Origin: Chryseobacterium sp. ISL-80
GTDB taxonomy: Bacteria > Bacillota > Bacilli > Bacillales > Cytobacillaceae
Reading direction: 5' to 3'
Assembly: GCA_018613055.1 (NCBI GenBank)
Contig: JAGGQZ010000015.1
Coordinates: 1-64,000, forward strand
DNA length: 64,000 bases
A program made the position numbers and the translations under genes. This document shows, in pieces, positions 7,438 to 16,083 of the stretch (the stretch's first letter is position 1; the number at the start of each line of letters is the position of its first letter). A model generated the notes under the pieces. It was not told the DNA's origin. It saw only the letters and a list, made by a program, of their open reading frames with translations, and searched no databases.

Positions 7438-8544
7438 ATGGATATGTTTGAACAAATTCGTGAACACGAGCAGGTCGTGTTCTGTAATGATGAAGCGACA
7501 GGATTAAAGGCAATTATTGCAATACACAGCACACGATTGGGTCCTGCCCTTGGCGGCTGCCGGATGTACCCTTATAAGTCAGTCGACGATGCACTTGAAG
7601 ATGTACTCCGGCTTTCAAAAGGTATGACGTATAAATGTGCAGCTGCCGATGTTGATTTCGGAGGCGGGAAGGCTGTCATCATTGGCGATCCTACTAAGGA
7701 TAAGAGCCCGGAATTATTCAGGGCATTCGGCCAGTTTGTCGAGTCCATCCAGGGCCGTTTTTATACAGGGACAGACATGGGTACCGACCCGGAGGATTTT
7801 GTCCATGCATTGAAGGAAACAAATTGTATCGTCGGCGTTGATGAAGTATACGGCGGCAGCGGTGATTCTTCTGTGCCGACTGCACAGGGAGTCATCTTTG
7901 GATTGCAGGCAACGAGCAAAGCTTTGTGGGACACGGATGACCTGTCTGGCAAATCCTATGCGATCCAGGGTCTGGGCAAGGTTGGCTATAAGGTAGCAGA
8001 GTATCTGCTGGAAAATGGTGCGGATCTGTATGTAACAGATATCAATCAAAAAGCGATCGACCAGATTGTCCAGAAAGCGAAGGAAATGGGAGCAGGGATC
8101 AAGGTTGTGGCCAGTGATGAAATTTATTCACAGCCTGCCGATATCTTCATTCCATGTGCAATGGGAGGAATCATCAATGATGAGACTATCCCTCAGCTGC
8201 AGGTAAAAGCGGTGGTCGGCTCTGCCAATAATCAGCTGAAGGAAGAACGCCATGGCCATGCCCTCCAGGAAAAAGGAATTCTATATGCACCTGATTACAT
8301 CGTCAATGCTGGCGGTTTGATCCAGGTGGCGGATGAGCTTTATTCACCGAACAAAGAGCGCGTCCTTAAAAAGACTAAAGCAATCTATAATTCTCTTTTG
8401 AATGTATATAGCCATGCCGAACGAGAAGGAATCACCACAATGGAAGCGGCCAATAAATTCTGTGAAAACCGGATAGAAGCACGGACCAGAAGGAACAGCT
8501 TCTTCTCGCATATGAAACGTCCTAAATGGGCTGTAAGAATGTAA
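7438..8544 (+). CDS. pdh: Phenylalanine dehydrogenase (Glu/Leu/Phe/Val dehydrogenase family)
   Basis: The 368-aa protein performs NAD-dependent oxidative deamination of an amino acid to its 2-oxo acid. [32 protein letters not shown] (catalytic lysines) and [19 protein letters not shown] resemble phenylalanine dehydrogenases of Thermoactinomyces and Bacillus more than leucine dehydrogenases, which carry GGTRM and a different loop. The nucleotide-binding motif is GLGKVG. The aromatic context agrees, but a branched-chain substrate is not excluded. The N-terminus follows GGGGGAAAG, and the cre lies just upstream. Confidence 0.8.
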   Translation: MDMFEQIREHEQVVFCNDEATGLKAIIAIHSTRLGPALGGCRMYPYKSVDDALEDVLRLSKGMTYKCAAADVDFGGGKAVIIGDPTKDKSPELFRAFGQFVESIQGRFYTGTDMGTDPEDFVHALKETNCIVGVDEVYGGSGDSSVPTAQGVIFGLQATSKALWDTDDLSGKSYAIQGLGKVGYKVAEYLLENGADLYVTDINQKAIDQIVQKAKEMGAGIKVVASDEIYSQPADIFIPCAMGGIINDETIPQLQVKAVVGSANNQLKEERHGHALQEKGILYAPDYIVNAGGLIQVADELYSPNKERVLKKTKAIYNSLLNVYSHAEREGITTMEAANKFCENRIEARTRRNSFFSHMKRPKWAVRM

Positions 8545-8624
8545 TAGAATCATAGAAATTTAGTTTGTTTTTTAACTTTGATGCTTTGAAAAATTCAGTG
8601 CGATTTTAAAAAAAGGGTGAGCAC

Positions 8625-9692
8625 ATGGATAAGGATTTTCCAATTTTACAAGTGATGGACCAAAGCGGAAACATTGTGTCCGAGGAATATAAATATTTGG
8701 TGACCGAAGATCGAGTGAAGCAGTTTTATACGGAAATGGTAAGAATCCGGACGCTGGACAGAAAATCAGTAAGCTTGCAGCGCCAGGGAAGGATCGGGAC
8801 TTATGCTCCATTCGAAGGCCAGGAGGCTTCCCAGGTTGGAACGGCTCTAGCGCTTGAAAGTGATGATTGGATGTTCCCGACTTATCGCGACCATGGTGCG
8901 GCAATGGTGTTCGGGCATTCACTGAGGAATATCCTGCTGTTTTGGAATGGGCGAAACGAAGGCTGTGTCCCGCCGTATGGGAAAAAGATATTTCCGCCGG
9001 CCATCCCGATTGCGACACAAATCCCTCATGCTGCAGGAGCAGCGTTCGCTGAAAAGCAAAAAGGCACAAAAAATGCTGCCATCTGTTATTTCGGTGATGG
9101 AGCAACGTCGGAAGGGGATTTTCACGAAGGGCTAAATTTTGCCAGTGTATTTAAATCCCCGGTCGTTTATTTTTGCCAGAACAACCAGTATGCGATTTCG
9201 GTACCAATCAGCAAACAGATGAATTCGGCAACGATAGCGCAGAAAGCACTGGCCTATGATATGCCTGGTGTGAGGGTGGATGGAAATGATGTTTTTGCCG
9301 TTTTTTCTCAAACTGAAAGGGCTCTTGAACGGGCGCGTAATGGCGAAGGGCCAACATTGATTGAAGCGATGACATGGAGATATGGTTCCCATACAACAGC
9401 AGATGATGCTTCTAAATACCGTGACCAGAATGAAAGTGCAATGAAGCGGATGGAAACAGATCCGCTGCTCAGGCTGGAACGCTGGTTGAAGAATGAAGGG
9501 CTTTTTGATGAAGCATGGACAAAAGAAGTCGAAGAACAGGCTGCAGCAGAAATTGATGCCGCAGTGAAGGAAATGGAGAGTTTCCCTGCTGCAGATCCGT
9601 CTGTGATCTTTGATTATGTTTTTGAAAAACCAACCTGGACAATCGAGAAACAAAAGCGGGAGTACCTTGAACTGATCGGGGGTGAGGCTTGA
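8625..9692 (+). CDS. Thiamine-dependent 2-oxoacid dehydrogenase E1 alpha subunit
   Basis: The protein has 355 aa. The thiamine diphosphate motif runs from GDG (residue 157) to NN (residues 186-187) with the canonical 30-residue spacing. TYRDHGAAMVFG and the phosphorylation-loop region RYGSHTTADDASKYR mark a branched-chain/acetoin/pyruvate type E1. It decarboxylates a 2-oxo acid and passes the acyl group to lipoyl-E2. Here the neighbouring dehydrogenase would provide phenylpyruvate or a branched oxo acid. Its stop codon overlaps the start of the beta subunit (TGATG). Confidence 0.88.
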   Translation: MDKDFPILQVMDQSGNIVSEEYKYLVTEDRVKQFYTEMVRIRTLDRKSVSLQRQGRIGTYAPFEGQEASQVGTALALESDDWMFPTYRDHGAAMVFGHSLRNILLFWNGRNEGCVPPYGKKIFPPAIPIATQIPHAAGAAFAEKQKGTKNAAICYFGDGATSEGDFHEGLNFASVFKSPVVYFCQNNQYAISVPISKQMNSATIAQKALAYDMPGVRVDGNDVFAVFSQTERALERARNGEGPTLIEAMTWRYGSHTTADDASKYRDQNESAMKRMETDPLLRLERWLKNEGLFDEAWTKEVEEQAAAEIDAAVKEMESFPAADPSVIFDYVFEKPTWTIEKQKREYLELIGGEA

Positions 9693-10687
9693 TGGAAACA
9701 GCAGTTCAGACCAAGACCTTGACACTGGTCCAGGCGATTACCGATGGACTGGATACGATGCTGGCAGAAAAGAATGAGGTCATACTCCTTGGTGAAGACA
9801 TTGGTAAGAACGGAGGAGTATTCCGTGCGACTGATGGTCTTCAGGAGAAATATGGTGAGGAACGTGTGATTGATACACCACTAAGTGAAGCTGGTTTTGT
9901 CGGTGCTGCCATTGGAATGGCGGTAAATGGTTTCAGGCCAGTAGTGGAAATCCAGTTCCTCGGATTCATCTATCCAGCATACGAACAAATCATGACACAT
10001 GCTTCAAGACTGAGAATGCGGACGATGGGCCATTATACAGTGCCAATGGTCATTCGTGCTCCTTATGGCGCTGGTGTCCGTGCTCCGGAAATTCATTGTG
10101 ACAGCACAGAATCAATTTTTACCCACATGCCAGGAATAAAGGTTGTATGTCCATCCAATCCATATGACGCAAAAGGGTTGATGATTGCCGCGATTGAAGA
10201 TCCCGATCCTGTTCTCTTTTTAGAGCCGATGCGAAGCTACCGGTCGTCCCGTGATGAAGTTCCTGAAGGGAAATATACCGTTGAAATTGGCAAAGGCAAG
10301 AAGCTGACAGAAGGCGAGGACGTGACGGTCATTTCCTGGGGCGCGATGGTTCCTGTAGCCATGAAGGCTGTTGAAGAAATGAAGGATAAGGGAGTTCAAT
10401 GCGAACTTCTTGACCTCAGGACACTATACCCTATCGATAAGGATCTTGTCATTGAATCCATACAGAAAACGGGACGCACTGTCATTGTCCATGAAGCCCA
10501 TGAAACAGGCGGCACGGGAAGTGATTTGATTTCATTGATCAATGATGAAGCATTTCTTTACCAAAAGGCGCCGGCTGAAAGGGTAACAGGCTTTGATACG
10601 CCAGTTCCATACTTTGGATTTGAAAACCACTATCTGCCGACCCCGAAAAGAGTCGCAGCAGCAATCGAGAAAGTGATGAAGTTTTAG
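9692..10687 (+). CDS. Thiamine-dependent 2-oxoacid dehydrogenase E1 beta subunit
   Basis: The protein is 331 aa from ATG9692, translationally coupled to E1 alpha. It has the transketolase-like pyrimidine domain (LGEDIGKNGGVFRATDGLQ, DTPLSEAGFVGAAIGMA, EIQFLGFIYPA) and the C-terminal domain (DLRTLYPIDKD, VHEAHETGG, then PTPKRVAAAIEKV). It forms the alpha2beta2 E1 heterotetramer. A TTG 3 nt upstream is not preferred, because GGGGGTGAGG is best spaced for the ATG. Confidence 0.9.
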   Translation: METAVQTKTLTLVQAITDGLDTMLAEKNEVILLGEDIGKNGGVFRATDGLQEKYGEERVIDTPLSEAGFVGAAIGMAVNGFRPVVEIQFLGFIYPAYEQIMTHASRLRMRTMGHYTVPMVIRAPYGAGVRAPEIHCDSTESIFTHMPGIKVVCPSNPYDAKGLMIAAIEDPDPVLFLEPMRSYRSSRDEVPEGKYTVEIGKGKKLTEGEDVTVISWGAMVPVAMKAVEEMKDKGVQCELLDLRTLYPIDKDLVIESIQKTGRTVIVHEAHETGGTGSDLISLINDEAFLYQKAPAERVTGFDTPVPYFGFENHYLPTPKRVAAAIEKVMKF

Positions 10688-10698
10688 GAGGCTTGCCG

Positions 10699-12126
10699 AT
10701 GGTTGAAGTAAAGCTCCACGACATAGGAGAGGGGATGACCGAAGCGGACATCAATTGTTACCTGGTGAAGCCTGGCGACTTCGTCAAGGCTGATGATCCG
10801 TTGGTAGAAGTCCAGACCGACAAGATGACCGCTGAGATTCCGGCCCCCTGTTCCGGTGTTGTAAAAGAATTATTGTTGAAACAAGGACAAACGGTACAAG
10901 TAGGGACGTCACTATTGATAATCGAGGACCAATCCGGGCTCGGAGCAAATGGCGGGCTGCAAAAAGCCAAGGAAGCAGAAAATGCGAAAACAAAGCCTGC
11001 AGCTACAGTAGATGTTCTTGACAGACCTGCAGATCCTGTTGTTCCCGTTGGTGTCAGTGTTCGGTTGGGCAGGGTTCTTGCTTCTCCGTACACGAGGAAA
11101 ATTGCCCGGGAAAATGGTGTAAACATTATGGAGGTCATCGGGACTGGACCCGCTGGCCGGATCACCGACCAGGATGTATTGGCTTTTGCCAGTTTACGAG
11201 ACAGCAAGGCTGCGAATGGTTCAGAAGCTGTTTCCGAACAGCAGGTTGCGAAGGTTTCGCAACCAGGCTCCGAACAGGTGGCTCCGAGTGCTTCGGAAGC
11301 TGGTTCCGAAAGTCGGGCTGTGAAGGTTTCAAAAGGTGGTTCTGAAGAGCAGGGAGGACATCATTCCGATCATCTGGCTGCAACTGCAAAAGCAGATATC
11401 GAAGATGCAGAGATTGTTACTGCGGAGGCATCCGGAGATATCCTGCCATTCCGTGGACGCCGGAAGCAGATTGCGAAAAAGATGGTTCAGTCTCTCTATA
11501 CCATCCCTCACTGCACCCATTTCGAGGAAGTGGATGTCAGTGAATTGATCACATTAAGGGAAGAGATCAAGGCAGCAGGAAATTCGATTTCAGCGACTGC
11601 CTTCTTTATTAAAGCCCTTTCGATTGGGCTGAAAGAATTCCCGGTGTTCAATGCAAAGCTGAATGAAGAAAATGAAAGCATCCAGCTGCTTCGTGAACAT
11701 CATATCGGGATTGCCGTGGACACTCCAGAAGGACTGATTGTCCCGGTCATCAGGAATGTCGAGAAAAAGAACCTGAAACAAATTCATGCAGAGATGAAGC
11801 AGCTGACGAAGCTTGCCCTGGATGACAAGCTCAAGGTCAAAGATATCTCGGGTGGTACATTCACGGTTAGCAATGTTGGACCGCTCGGCGGCAGCATTGG
11901 CGCAACCCCAATCATCCAGCACCCGCAGACAGCGCTTGTTTCTTTCCATAAAACAAAGAAACGGCCTGTCGTGACCGAACAAGATGAAATTGCGATCCGT
12001 TCGATCATGAATCTGTCGATGGCTTTTGACCACCGGGTAGCCGATGGTGCAACGGCGGTATCATTTACAAACCGCTTCGCCCAACTAATCGAGAATCCGA
12101 AGATGATGCTTCTTGAGTTGATGTAA
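10699..12126 (+). CDS. Dihydrolipoamide acyltransferase E2
   Basis: The 475-aa protein has three domains. They are an N-terminal lipoyl domain (TDKMTAEI, lipoyl-Lys42), a peripheral-subunit-binding domain (ASPYTRKIARENGVN...GRITDQDVLAF at about 130-165), and a catalytic domain with DHRVADG near the C-terminus (His445). Between the second and third is a Ser/Glu/Val-rich linker at about 172-225 made of imperfect repeats such as VSEQQVAKVSQPGSEQ. Start ATG10699 is 7 nt after AGGAGG; TTG10693 is too close. No E3 gene follows, so the complex must borrow dihydrolipoyl dehydrogenase from elsewhere. Confidence 0.9.
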   Translation: MVEVKLHDIGEGMTEADINCYLVKPGDFVKADDPLVEVQTDKMTAEIPAPCSGVVKELLLKQGQTVQVGTSLLIIEDQSGLGANGGLQKAKEAENAKTKPAATVDVLDRPADPVVPVGVSVRLGRVLASPYTRKIARENGVNIMEVIGTGPAGRITDQDVLAFASLRDSKAANGSEAVSEQQVAKVSQPGSEQVAPSASEAGSESRAVKVSKGGSEEQGGHHSDHLAATAKADIEDAEIVTAEASGDILPFRGRRKQIAKKMVQSLYTIPHCTHFEEVDVSELITLREEIKAAGNSISATAFFIKALSIGLKEFPVFNAKLNEENESIQLLREHHIGIAVDTPEGLIVPVIRNVEKKNLKQIHAEMKQLTKLALDDKLKVKDISGGTFTVSNVGPLGGSIGATPIIQHPQTALVSFHKTKKRPVVTEQDEIAIRSIMNLSMAFDHRVADGATAVSFTNRFAQLIENPKMMLLELM

Positions 12127-12178
12127 TTCAAGTACATTTCTTCACCACATAAAAGCATTATAGCTTTACATCGCGCTC

Positions 12179-12231
12179 TTGAGAGAGCGGAAAGAATTAC
12201 TATAAAATTATTTTAAATATTGTAAATATTT
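12179..12231 (+). promoter_or_regulatory. Internal promoter and AT-rich palindrome before hppD
   Basis: TTGAGA (12179-12184), a 16-bp spacer and TATAAA (12201-12206) resemble a sigma-A promoter. Just downstream, AAATATT-GTA-AATATTT (12215-12231) is a perfect inverted repeat. A small hairpin CGCTCT-TGAG-AGAGCG precedes it but has no T-run. The tyrosine branch may therefore be transcribed on its own; the AACGTT operator is absent here. Confidence 0.5.
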
Positions 12232-12249
12232 TTAACAGGAGGTTTTATG

Positions 12250-13365
12250 ATGCAAGAGAAGGTAATGGTATCTGGCCAGACAACAGAAGATTTTTTCCCG
12301 GTACAGGATGTAGATTATTTGGAGCTTTATGTAGGCAACGCCAAGCAAGCGTCACATTTTTTCCAGACCGCTTTTGGCTTTAAAGTAGTAGCTTATTCCG
12401 GCCTAGAAACAGGGAACCGCGAAACGACGTCCTATGTGCTGCAGCAGCGAAAAATCCGCCTTGTGGTAACCGGGACTTATAACGACTCATCCCGTGTAGC
12501 ACAGTTTGTGAAAACACATGGAGATGGCGTGAAGGATATTGCACTGGCAGTGGATGATGTCGAGAAGGCATACAAGGGTGCGGTCAGCCGCGGAGCAATC
12601 GAAATCCAGCCGCCGCACGAGGTTTCGGATGAAAATGGTGTTTTGAAGAAGGCGGTCATCGGTACTTACGGTGATACCATCCATACACTGGTTGAGCGAA
12701 AGAATTATAAAGGCCTTTTCATGCCAGGATTTGTTGAGCATAAAACAACAGTTCCGGTCAATGATGCTGGCTTCATCGGCATCGACCATGTTGTCGGCAA
12801 TGTTGAGAGAATGGAAGAATGGGTGAATTATTACGCGAACGTAATGGGCTTCAAGGAAATGAAGCACTTCACAGATAAGGATATTGTGACTGAGTATTCA
12901 GCGTTAATGTCCAAGGTTATGCATAATGGAGGCCGCATCAAATTCCCGATCAATGAGCCGGCTGAAGGAAAGCGCAAATCACAGATCCAGGAGTACCTAG
13001 AATTCTACAATGGCCCTGGCGTCCAGCATCTTGCGATTTTGACTGAGGATATTGTCAGCACGGTATCACAATTGCGTGAAAACGGTGTTGAGTTCCTGAG
13101 CACTCCGGATTCTTACTATGAAATGCTGTCAGAGCGTGTTGGTGAAATTGATGAAGAGATCGAGAAGCTGAAAGAGCTTAGTATTTTAGTAGACCGTGAT
13201 GATGAGGGCTATCTGCTGCAAATTTTCACGAAGCCAATCGTCGACCGCCCGACTTTATTCATTGAAATCATCCAGCGTAAAGGCGCGAGAGGGTTTGGGG
13301 AAGGCAACTTCAAGGCTCTCTTCGAATCAATCGAACGTGAACAGGAACGACGCGGTAATCTATAA
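12250..13365 (+). CDS. hppD: 4-Hydroxyphenylpyruvate dioxygenase
   Basis: This 371-aa VOC-fold Fe(II) dioxygenase converts 4-hydroxyphenylpyruvate to homogentisate. All three iron ligands are present: His180 in GIDHVVGN, His260 in GVQHLAI and Glu339 in FIEIIQRKG. The C-terminal RGFGEGNFKALFESIEREQ is typical. The length fits the family. ATG12250 is 7 nt from AGGAGG; ATG12247 is only 4 nt away. It starts the tyrosine-degradation branch. Confidence 0.95.
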   Translation: MQEKVMVSGQTTEDFFPVQDVDYLELYVGNAKQASHFFQTAFGFKVVAYSGLETGNRETTSYVLQQRKIRLVVTGTYNDSSRVAQFVKTHGDGVKDIALAVDDVEKAYKGAVSRGAIEIQPPHEVSDENGVLKKAVIGTYGDTIHTLVERKNYKGLFMPGFVEHKTTVPVNDAGFIGIDHVVGNVERMEEWVNYYANVMGFKEMKHFTDKDIVTEYSALMSKVMHNGGRIKFPINEPAEGKRKSQIQEYLEFYNGPGVQHLAILTEDIVSTVSQLRENGVEFLSTPDSYYEMLSERVGEIDEEIEKLKELSILVDRDDEGYLLQIFTKPIVDRPTLFIEIIQRKGARGFGEGNFKALFESIEREQERRGNL

Positions 13366-13375
13366 AAACCGGGAT

Positions 13376-13400
13376 AAAAGGGGGCGGATTGCTCCCTTTT
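13376..13400 (+). terminator. Possible attenuator hairpin between hppD and hisC
   Basis: AAAAGGGGG, 7-nt loop, CTCCCTTTT gives a 9-bp stem ending in TTTT. The U-run is short, so it may be a partial terminator or an mRNA-stability element rather than an operon end. Confidence 0.4.
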
Positions 13401-13435
13401 GTCATAAACGGCGACTTGAAAAATGGGGGATGAAC

Positions 13436-14527
13436 ATGAAGGTAAATGCTAGAGCAGAACTTGAAGGGATCACACCATACGCCCTCGGCCAGACAATTGA
13501 GGAAATCAAGGAACAATATAAGCTTACAACAGTAAGAAAACTGTCAGATAATGAAAATGTATATGGCACTTCACCAAAGGTGCGAGAAGCGATCCTGCAG
13601 GCATCAGCGAATCTGGCATTTTATCCAGACGGAATGACTTCAGGCATCACAGAAAAGCTGTCAGCACATTATGGATTAAAACCGGAGCACTTTCTCGTTT
13701 CGAATGGATCGGAGGAAATCATCCGGCTGCTTACAAGAGCCTATATCGATAAAAATGATGAAGCGGTTATGGCGGAAGTGACATTTCCCCGCTATAAAAC
13801 GAACGTCCTCATAGAAGGCGGAAAAGCTGTAACTGTTCCGATGATCGAGGGACGGCATGACCTAAAGTCAATGCTTGAAGCCATCTCTGAAAAAACAAAG
13901 CTGGTTTTTGTCTGCAATCCTAACAATCCAACAGGTACGATTGTTGCGAAACAAGAGCTGCTTTCTTTTATCGGCAATGTGCCATCAAATGTACTAATTG
14001 TCATGGATGAAGCCTATTTTGAATACACTGATTCCGAAGATTTTCTGGATACGATGCCCCTGCTTGATCAATATGAAAATCTCGTCATCTTAAGGACTTT
14101 CTCGAAAATCTATGGACTTGCGAGCCTGCGGGTAGGCTATGGAATCATGCATCAGGAAATTGCGAAAGAGCTTCATAAGGTCAGGGATGTGTTCAATGTG
14201 AACCAGCTGGCACAGGCGGCAGCCATGGCAGCAATTGATGATCAGGAATTCGTAAAGGATTGCGCAGAAAAAAATAGTGCAGAACGGGAATTCCTCCGTG
14301 AAAAATTTAAAGAGCTGGAGATTGAGAGTTTTCCATCACAATCCAATTTCCTGTTTGCTTACAGTAACACTCCCGTCATCCATACGCTGACAGAGAACGG
14401 TGTCCTTGTCCGCCAGATGCAGCTTCCAGGCTATAAGGAAGCGTTCAGGATCACCCTTGGCACTCGTGAGGACCATGAATTCATCATCCAAGTTGTCAGC
14501 CAGCTTTTTCACGAAAGGGCGGTGTAG
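13436..14527 (+). CDS. hisC: HisC-type aminotransferase, probably aromatic
   Basis: The 363-aa class I/II PLP aminotransferase has LSDNENVYGTSPKVREAI, CNPNNPTGT, VMDEAYFEYT and the PLP lysine Lys224 in TFSKIYGLASLRVGYG. The family interconverts histidinol-phosphate or aromatic amino acids with their oxo acids. Between hppD and hmgA its likely job is tyrosine to 4-hydroxyphenylpyruvate; a separate biosynthetic hisC would be expected elsewhere. ATG13436 is preferred (GGGGG at 13424-13429 gives 6-nt spacing). An open frame reaching back into hppD is an artefact. Confidence 0.88.
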   Translation: MKVNARAELEGITPYALGQTIEEIKEQYKLTTVRKLSDNENVYGTSPKVREAILQASANLAFYPDGMTSGITEKLSAHYGLKPEHFLVSNGSEEIIRLLTRAYIDKNDEAVMAEVTFPRYKTNVLIEGGKAVTVPMIEGRHDLKSMLEAISEKTKLVFVCNPNNPTGTIVAKQELLSFIGNVPSNVLIVMDEAYFEYTDSEDFLDTMPLLDQYENLVILRTFSKIYGLASLRVGYGIMHQEIAKELHKVRDVFNVNQLAQAAAMAAIDDQEFVKDCAEKNSAEREFLREKFKELEIESFPSQSNFLFAYSNTPVIHTLTENGVLVRQMQLPGYKEAFRITLGTREDHEFIIQVVSQLFHERAV

Positions 14528-14530
14528 ACT

Positions 14531-15142
14531 TTGGAAATCAAAACAGACAGTCTTGAATGGAAAGACGCATATAAACTTTTGCAGGGTTCGGTGCTGCCTC
14601 GCCCAATCGCGTTCGTATCAAGCCAGGATGAAAACGGAACGACCAATCTGGCACCCTTCAGTTTTTTCACCGTCATCAGTGCCAATCCGATGATGGTCTG
14701 CTTTTCCCCGATGAGGCGGGGGACAGATGGAGCGAAGAAGGATACATTGAACAATATTGAAGCAACGAAACAGTTTGTCATCAATATTGTCAGTGAGGAT
14801 TTCGTCCAGCAAATGAATGATTGTGCAACTGAATTTACGGCGGATGTCGATGAGTTCGAGGCCTCTGGTCTGACAAAGATAGAAAGTGCGGCTGTAAATC
14901 CTCCAAGGGTCCAGGAGTCGAAGGTCCACCTTGAGTGTGAACTTGACCAGGTCCTCCATTTCGGGCAGGACGAAGCCGGTGCCGGCAGCCTTGTCATCGG
15001 GAAAGTCGTGCATGTGCACGTTGAAGATGACTTGTATGAAAACGGACGGATCAATTCGGAAAAATTGAACCCGGTAGGCAGGCTGGCTGGCGCTACATAC
15101 ACCTTGCCGCTGGCTAAAACCTTTGAACTGCAAAGAAAATAG
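14531..15142 (+). CDS. Flavin reductase family protein (FMN-binding split barrel)
   Basis: The 203-aa protein has the flavin-reductase-like pattern: VLPRPIAFVSSQDENGTTNLAPFSFF, MVCFSPMRR, and a C-terminal strand with LNPVGRLAGATYTLP. The family binds FMN and often supplies reduced flavin to a partner oxygenase. The homogentisate pathway needs no such partner, so its role here is open. The start is TTG14531, only 3 nt after hisC ends. Confidence 0.8.
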   Translation: MEIKTDSLEWKDAYKLLQGSVLPRPIAFVSSQDENGTTNLAPFSFFTVISANPMMVCFSPMRRGTDGAKKDTLNNIEATKQFVINIVSEDFVQQMNDCATEFTADVDEFEASGLTKIESAAVNPPRVQESKVHLECELDQVLHFGQDEAGAGSLVIGKVVHVHVEDDLYENGRINSEKLNPVGRLAGATYTLPLAKTFELQRK

Positions 15143-15150
15143 GTGATGAC

Positions 15151-16068
15151 ATGAAATTCATAACGTTTGTGAAAAATGATGGTTCCATCCGCGCCGGCTG
15201 GATTAATTCGCGCAATGAAGCAGTCGATATGCATGAAGCAACCAATGGGCATTTGCCGGACAATATGCTGGCATTCCTTGAGAACCATGAGGAACATTTG
15301 GAATATATCAAACAGAATCTATTGGAGAGCGAAACGGGGACATATCCGCTGGAAGAAGTCAGGTTGAAAGCGCCGCTGCATACCCCGAAAAGCGTCCGTG
15401 ATTTCTACGCATTCGAACAGCATGTAAAAACAGCCCTGGAGAACCGCGGACTTGAGATGATTCCGGAATGGTATGAAATTCCCGTGTTTTATTTTACCAA
15501 CCACCTCGCAATCAAGGATCCTGAAGAAGAAATCAGGCGGCCACAGACATGCGAGTGGCTGGATTACGAACTAGAAATCGCCTGTGTTATCGGTAAAGAA
15601 GGCCGCAACATAAAAGCGGAGGATGCCGAACAGCATATTTTTGGCTTTATGATCATGAATGACTGGAGCGCTCGCGATCTTCAGAGGAAGGAAATGAAGG
15701 TCGGTCTTGGTCCGGCAAAAGGAAAGGATTTCGCTACTTCCTTTGGTCCGTATCTCGTTACGAAGGATGAGCTGGAATCAAGGAAAGCCGGCAAAGGTTA
15801 TGACCTGCAAATGACGGCAAGGGTGAACGGCAAAGAGCTCTCTGCAGGCAATATGAAGGATCTTTATTTTTCCTTTGGAGAGATGATTGAACGTGCTTCG
15901 GCGGGGACGACGCTGTTCCCGGGTGAGGTGATTGGCTCAGGTACTGTTGGAACAGGCTGTATACTCGAGCTTGGCAGTGATGTGCACCGCTGGCTGGAGC
16001 CTGGCGATGAAGTCGAACTTGAGATTGAGGAACTGGGTGTCCTGAAAAATAAAATTATTGAAGACTAG
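15151..16068 (+). CDS. Fumarylacetoacetate hydrolase family protein
   Basis: The 305-aa protein has the FAH fold. The N-terminal domain starts MKFITFVKNDGS. The catalytic domain has metal-ligand acidic residues in CEWLDYELEIACVIGKEGRNI and MNDWSARDLQRKEMK, then GPAKGKDFATSFGPYLVT. By context it cleaves fumarylacetoacetate to fumarate and acetoacetate, closing the homogentisate route, but the family also includes 2-oxo acid decarboxylases and acylpyruvases. It starts 8 bp after the previous gene, with TAGGTGA as ribosome site. Confidence 0.85.
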   Translation: MKFITFVKNDGSIRAGWINSRNEAVDMHEATNGHLPDNMLAFLENHEEHLEYIKQNLLESETGTYPLEEVRLKAPLHTPKSVRDFYAFEQHVKTALENRGLEMIPEWYEIPVFYFTNHLAIKDPEEEIRRPQTCEWLDYELEIACVIGKEGRNIKAEDAEQHIFGFMIMNDWSARDLQRKEMKVGLGPAKGKDFATSFGPYLVTKDELESRKAGKGYDLQMTARVNGKELSAGNMKDLYFSFGEMIERASAGTTLFPGEVIGSGTVGTGCILELGSDVHRWLEPGDEVELEIEELGVLKNKIIED

Positions 16069-16083
16069 AAAGAAGGTGGATTC

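Noticed and set aside
13196-13435. N-terminal extension of the hisC-type gene
   Set aside because: It overlaps the conserved C-terminus of hppD, and the family start fits ATG13436.
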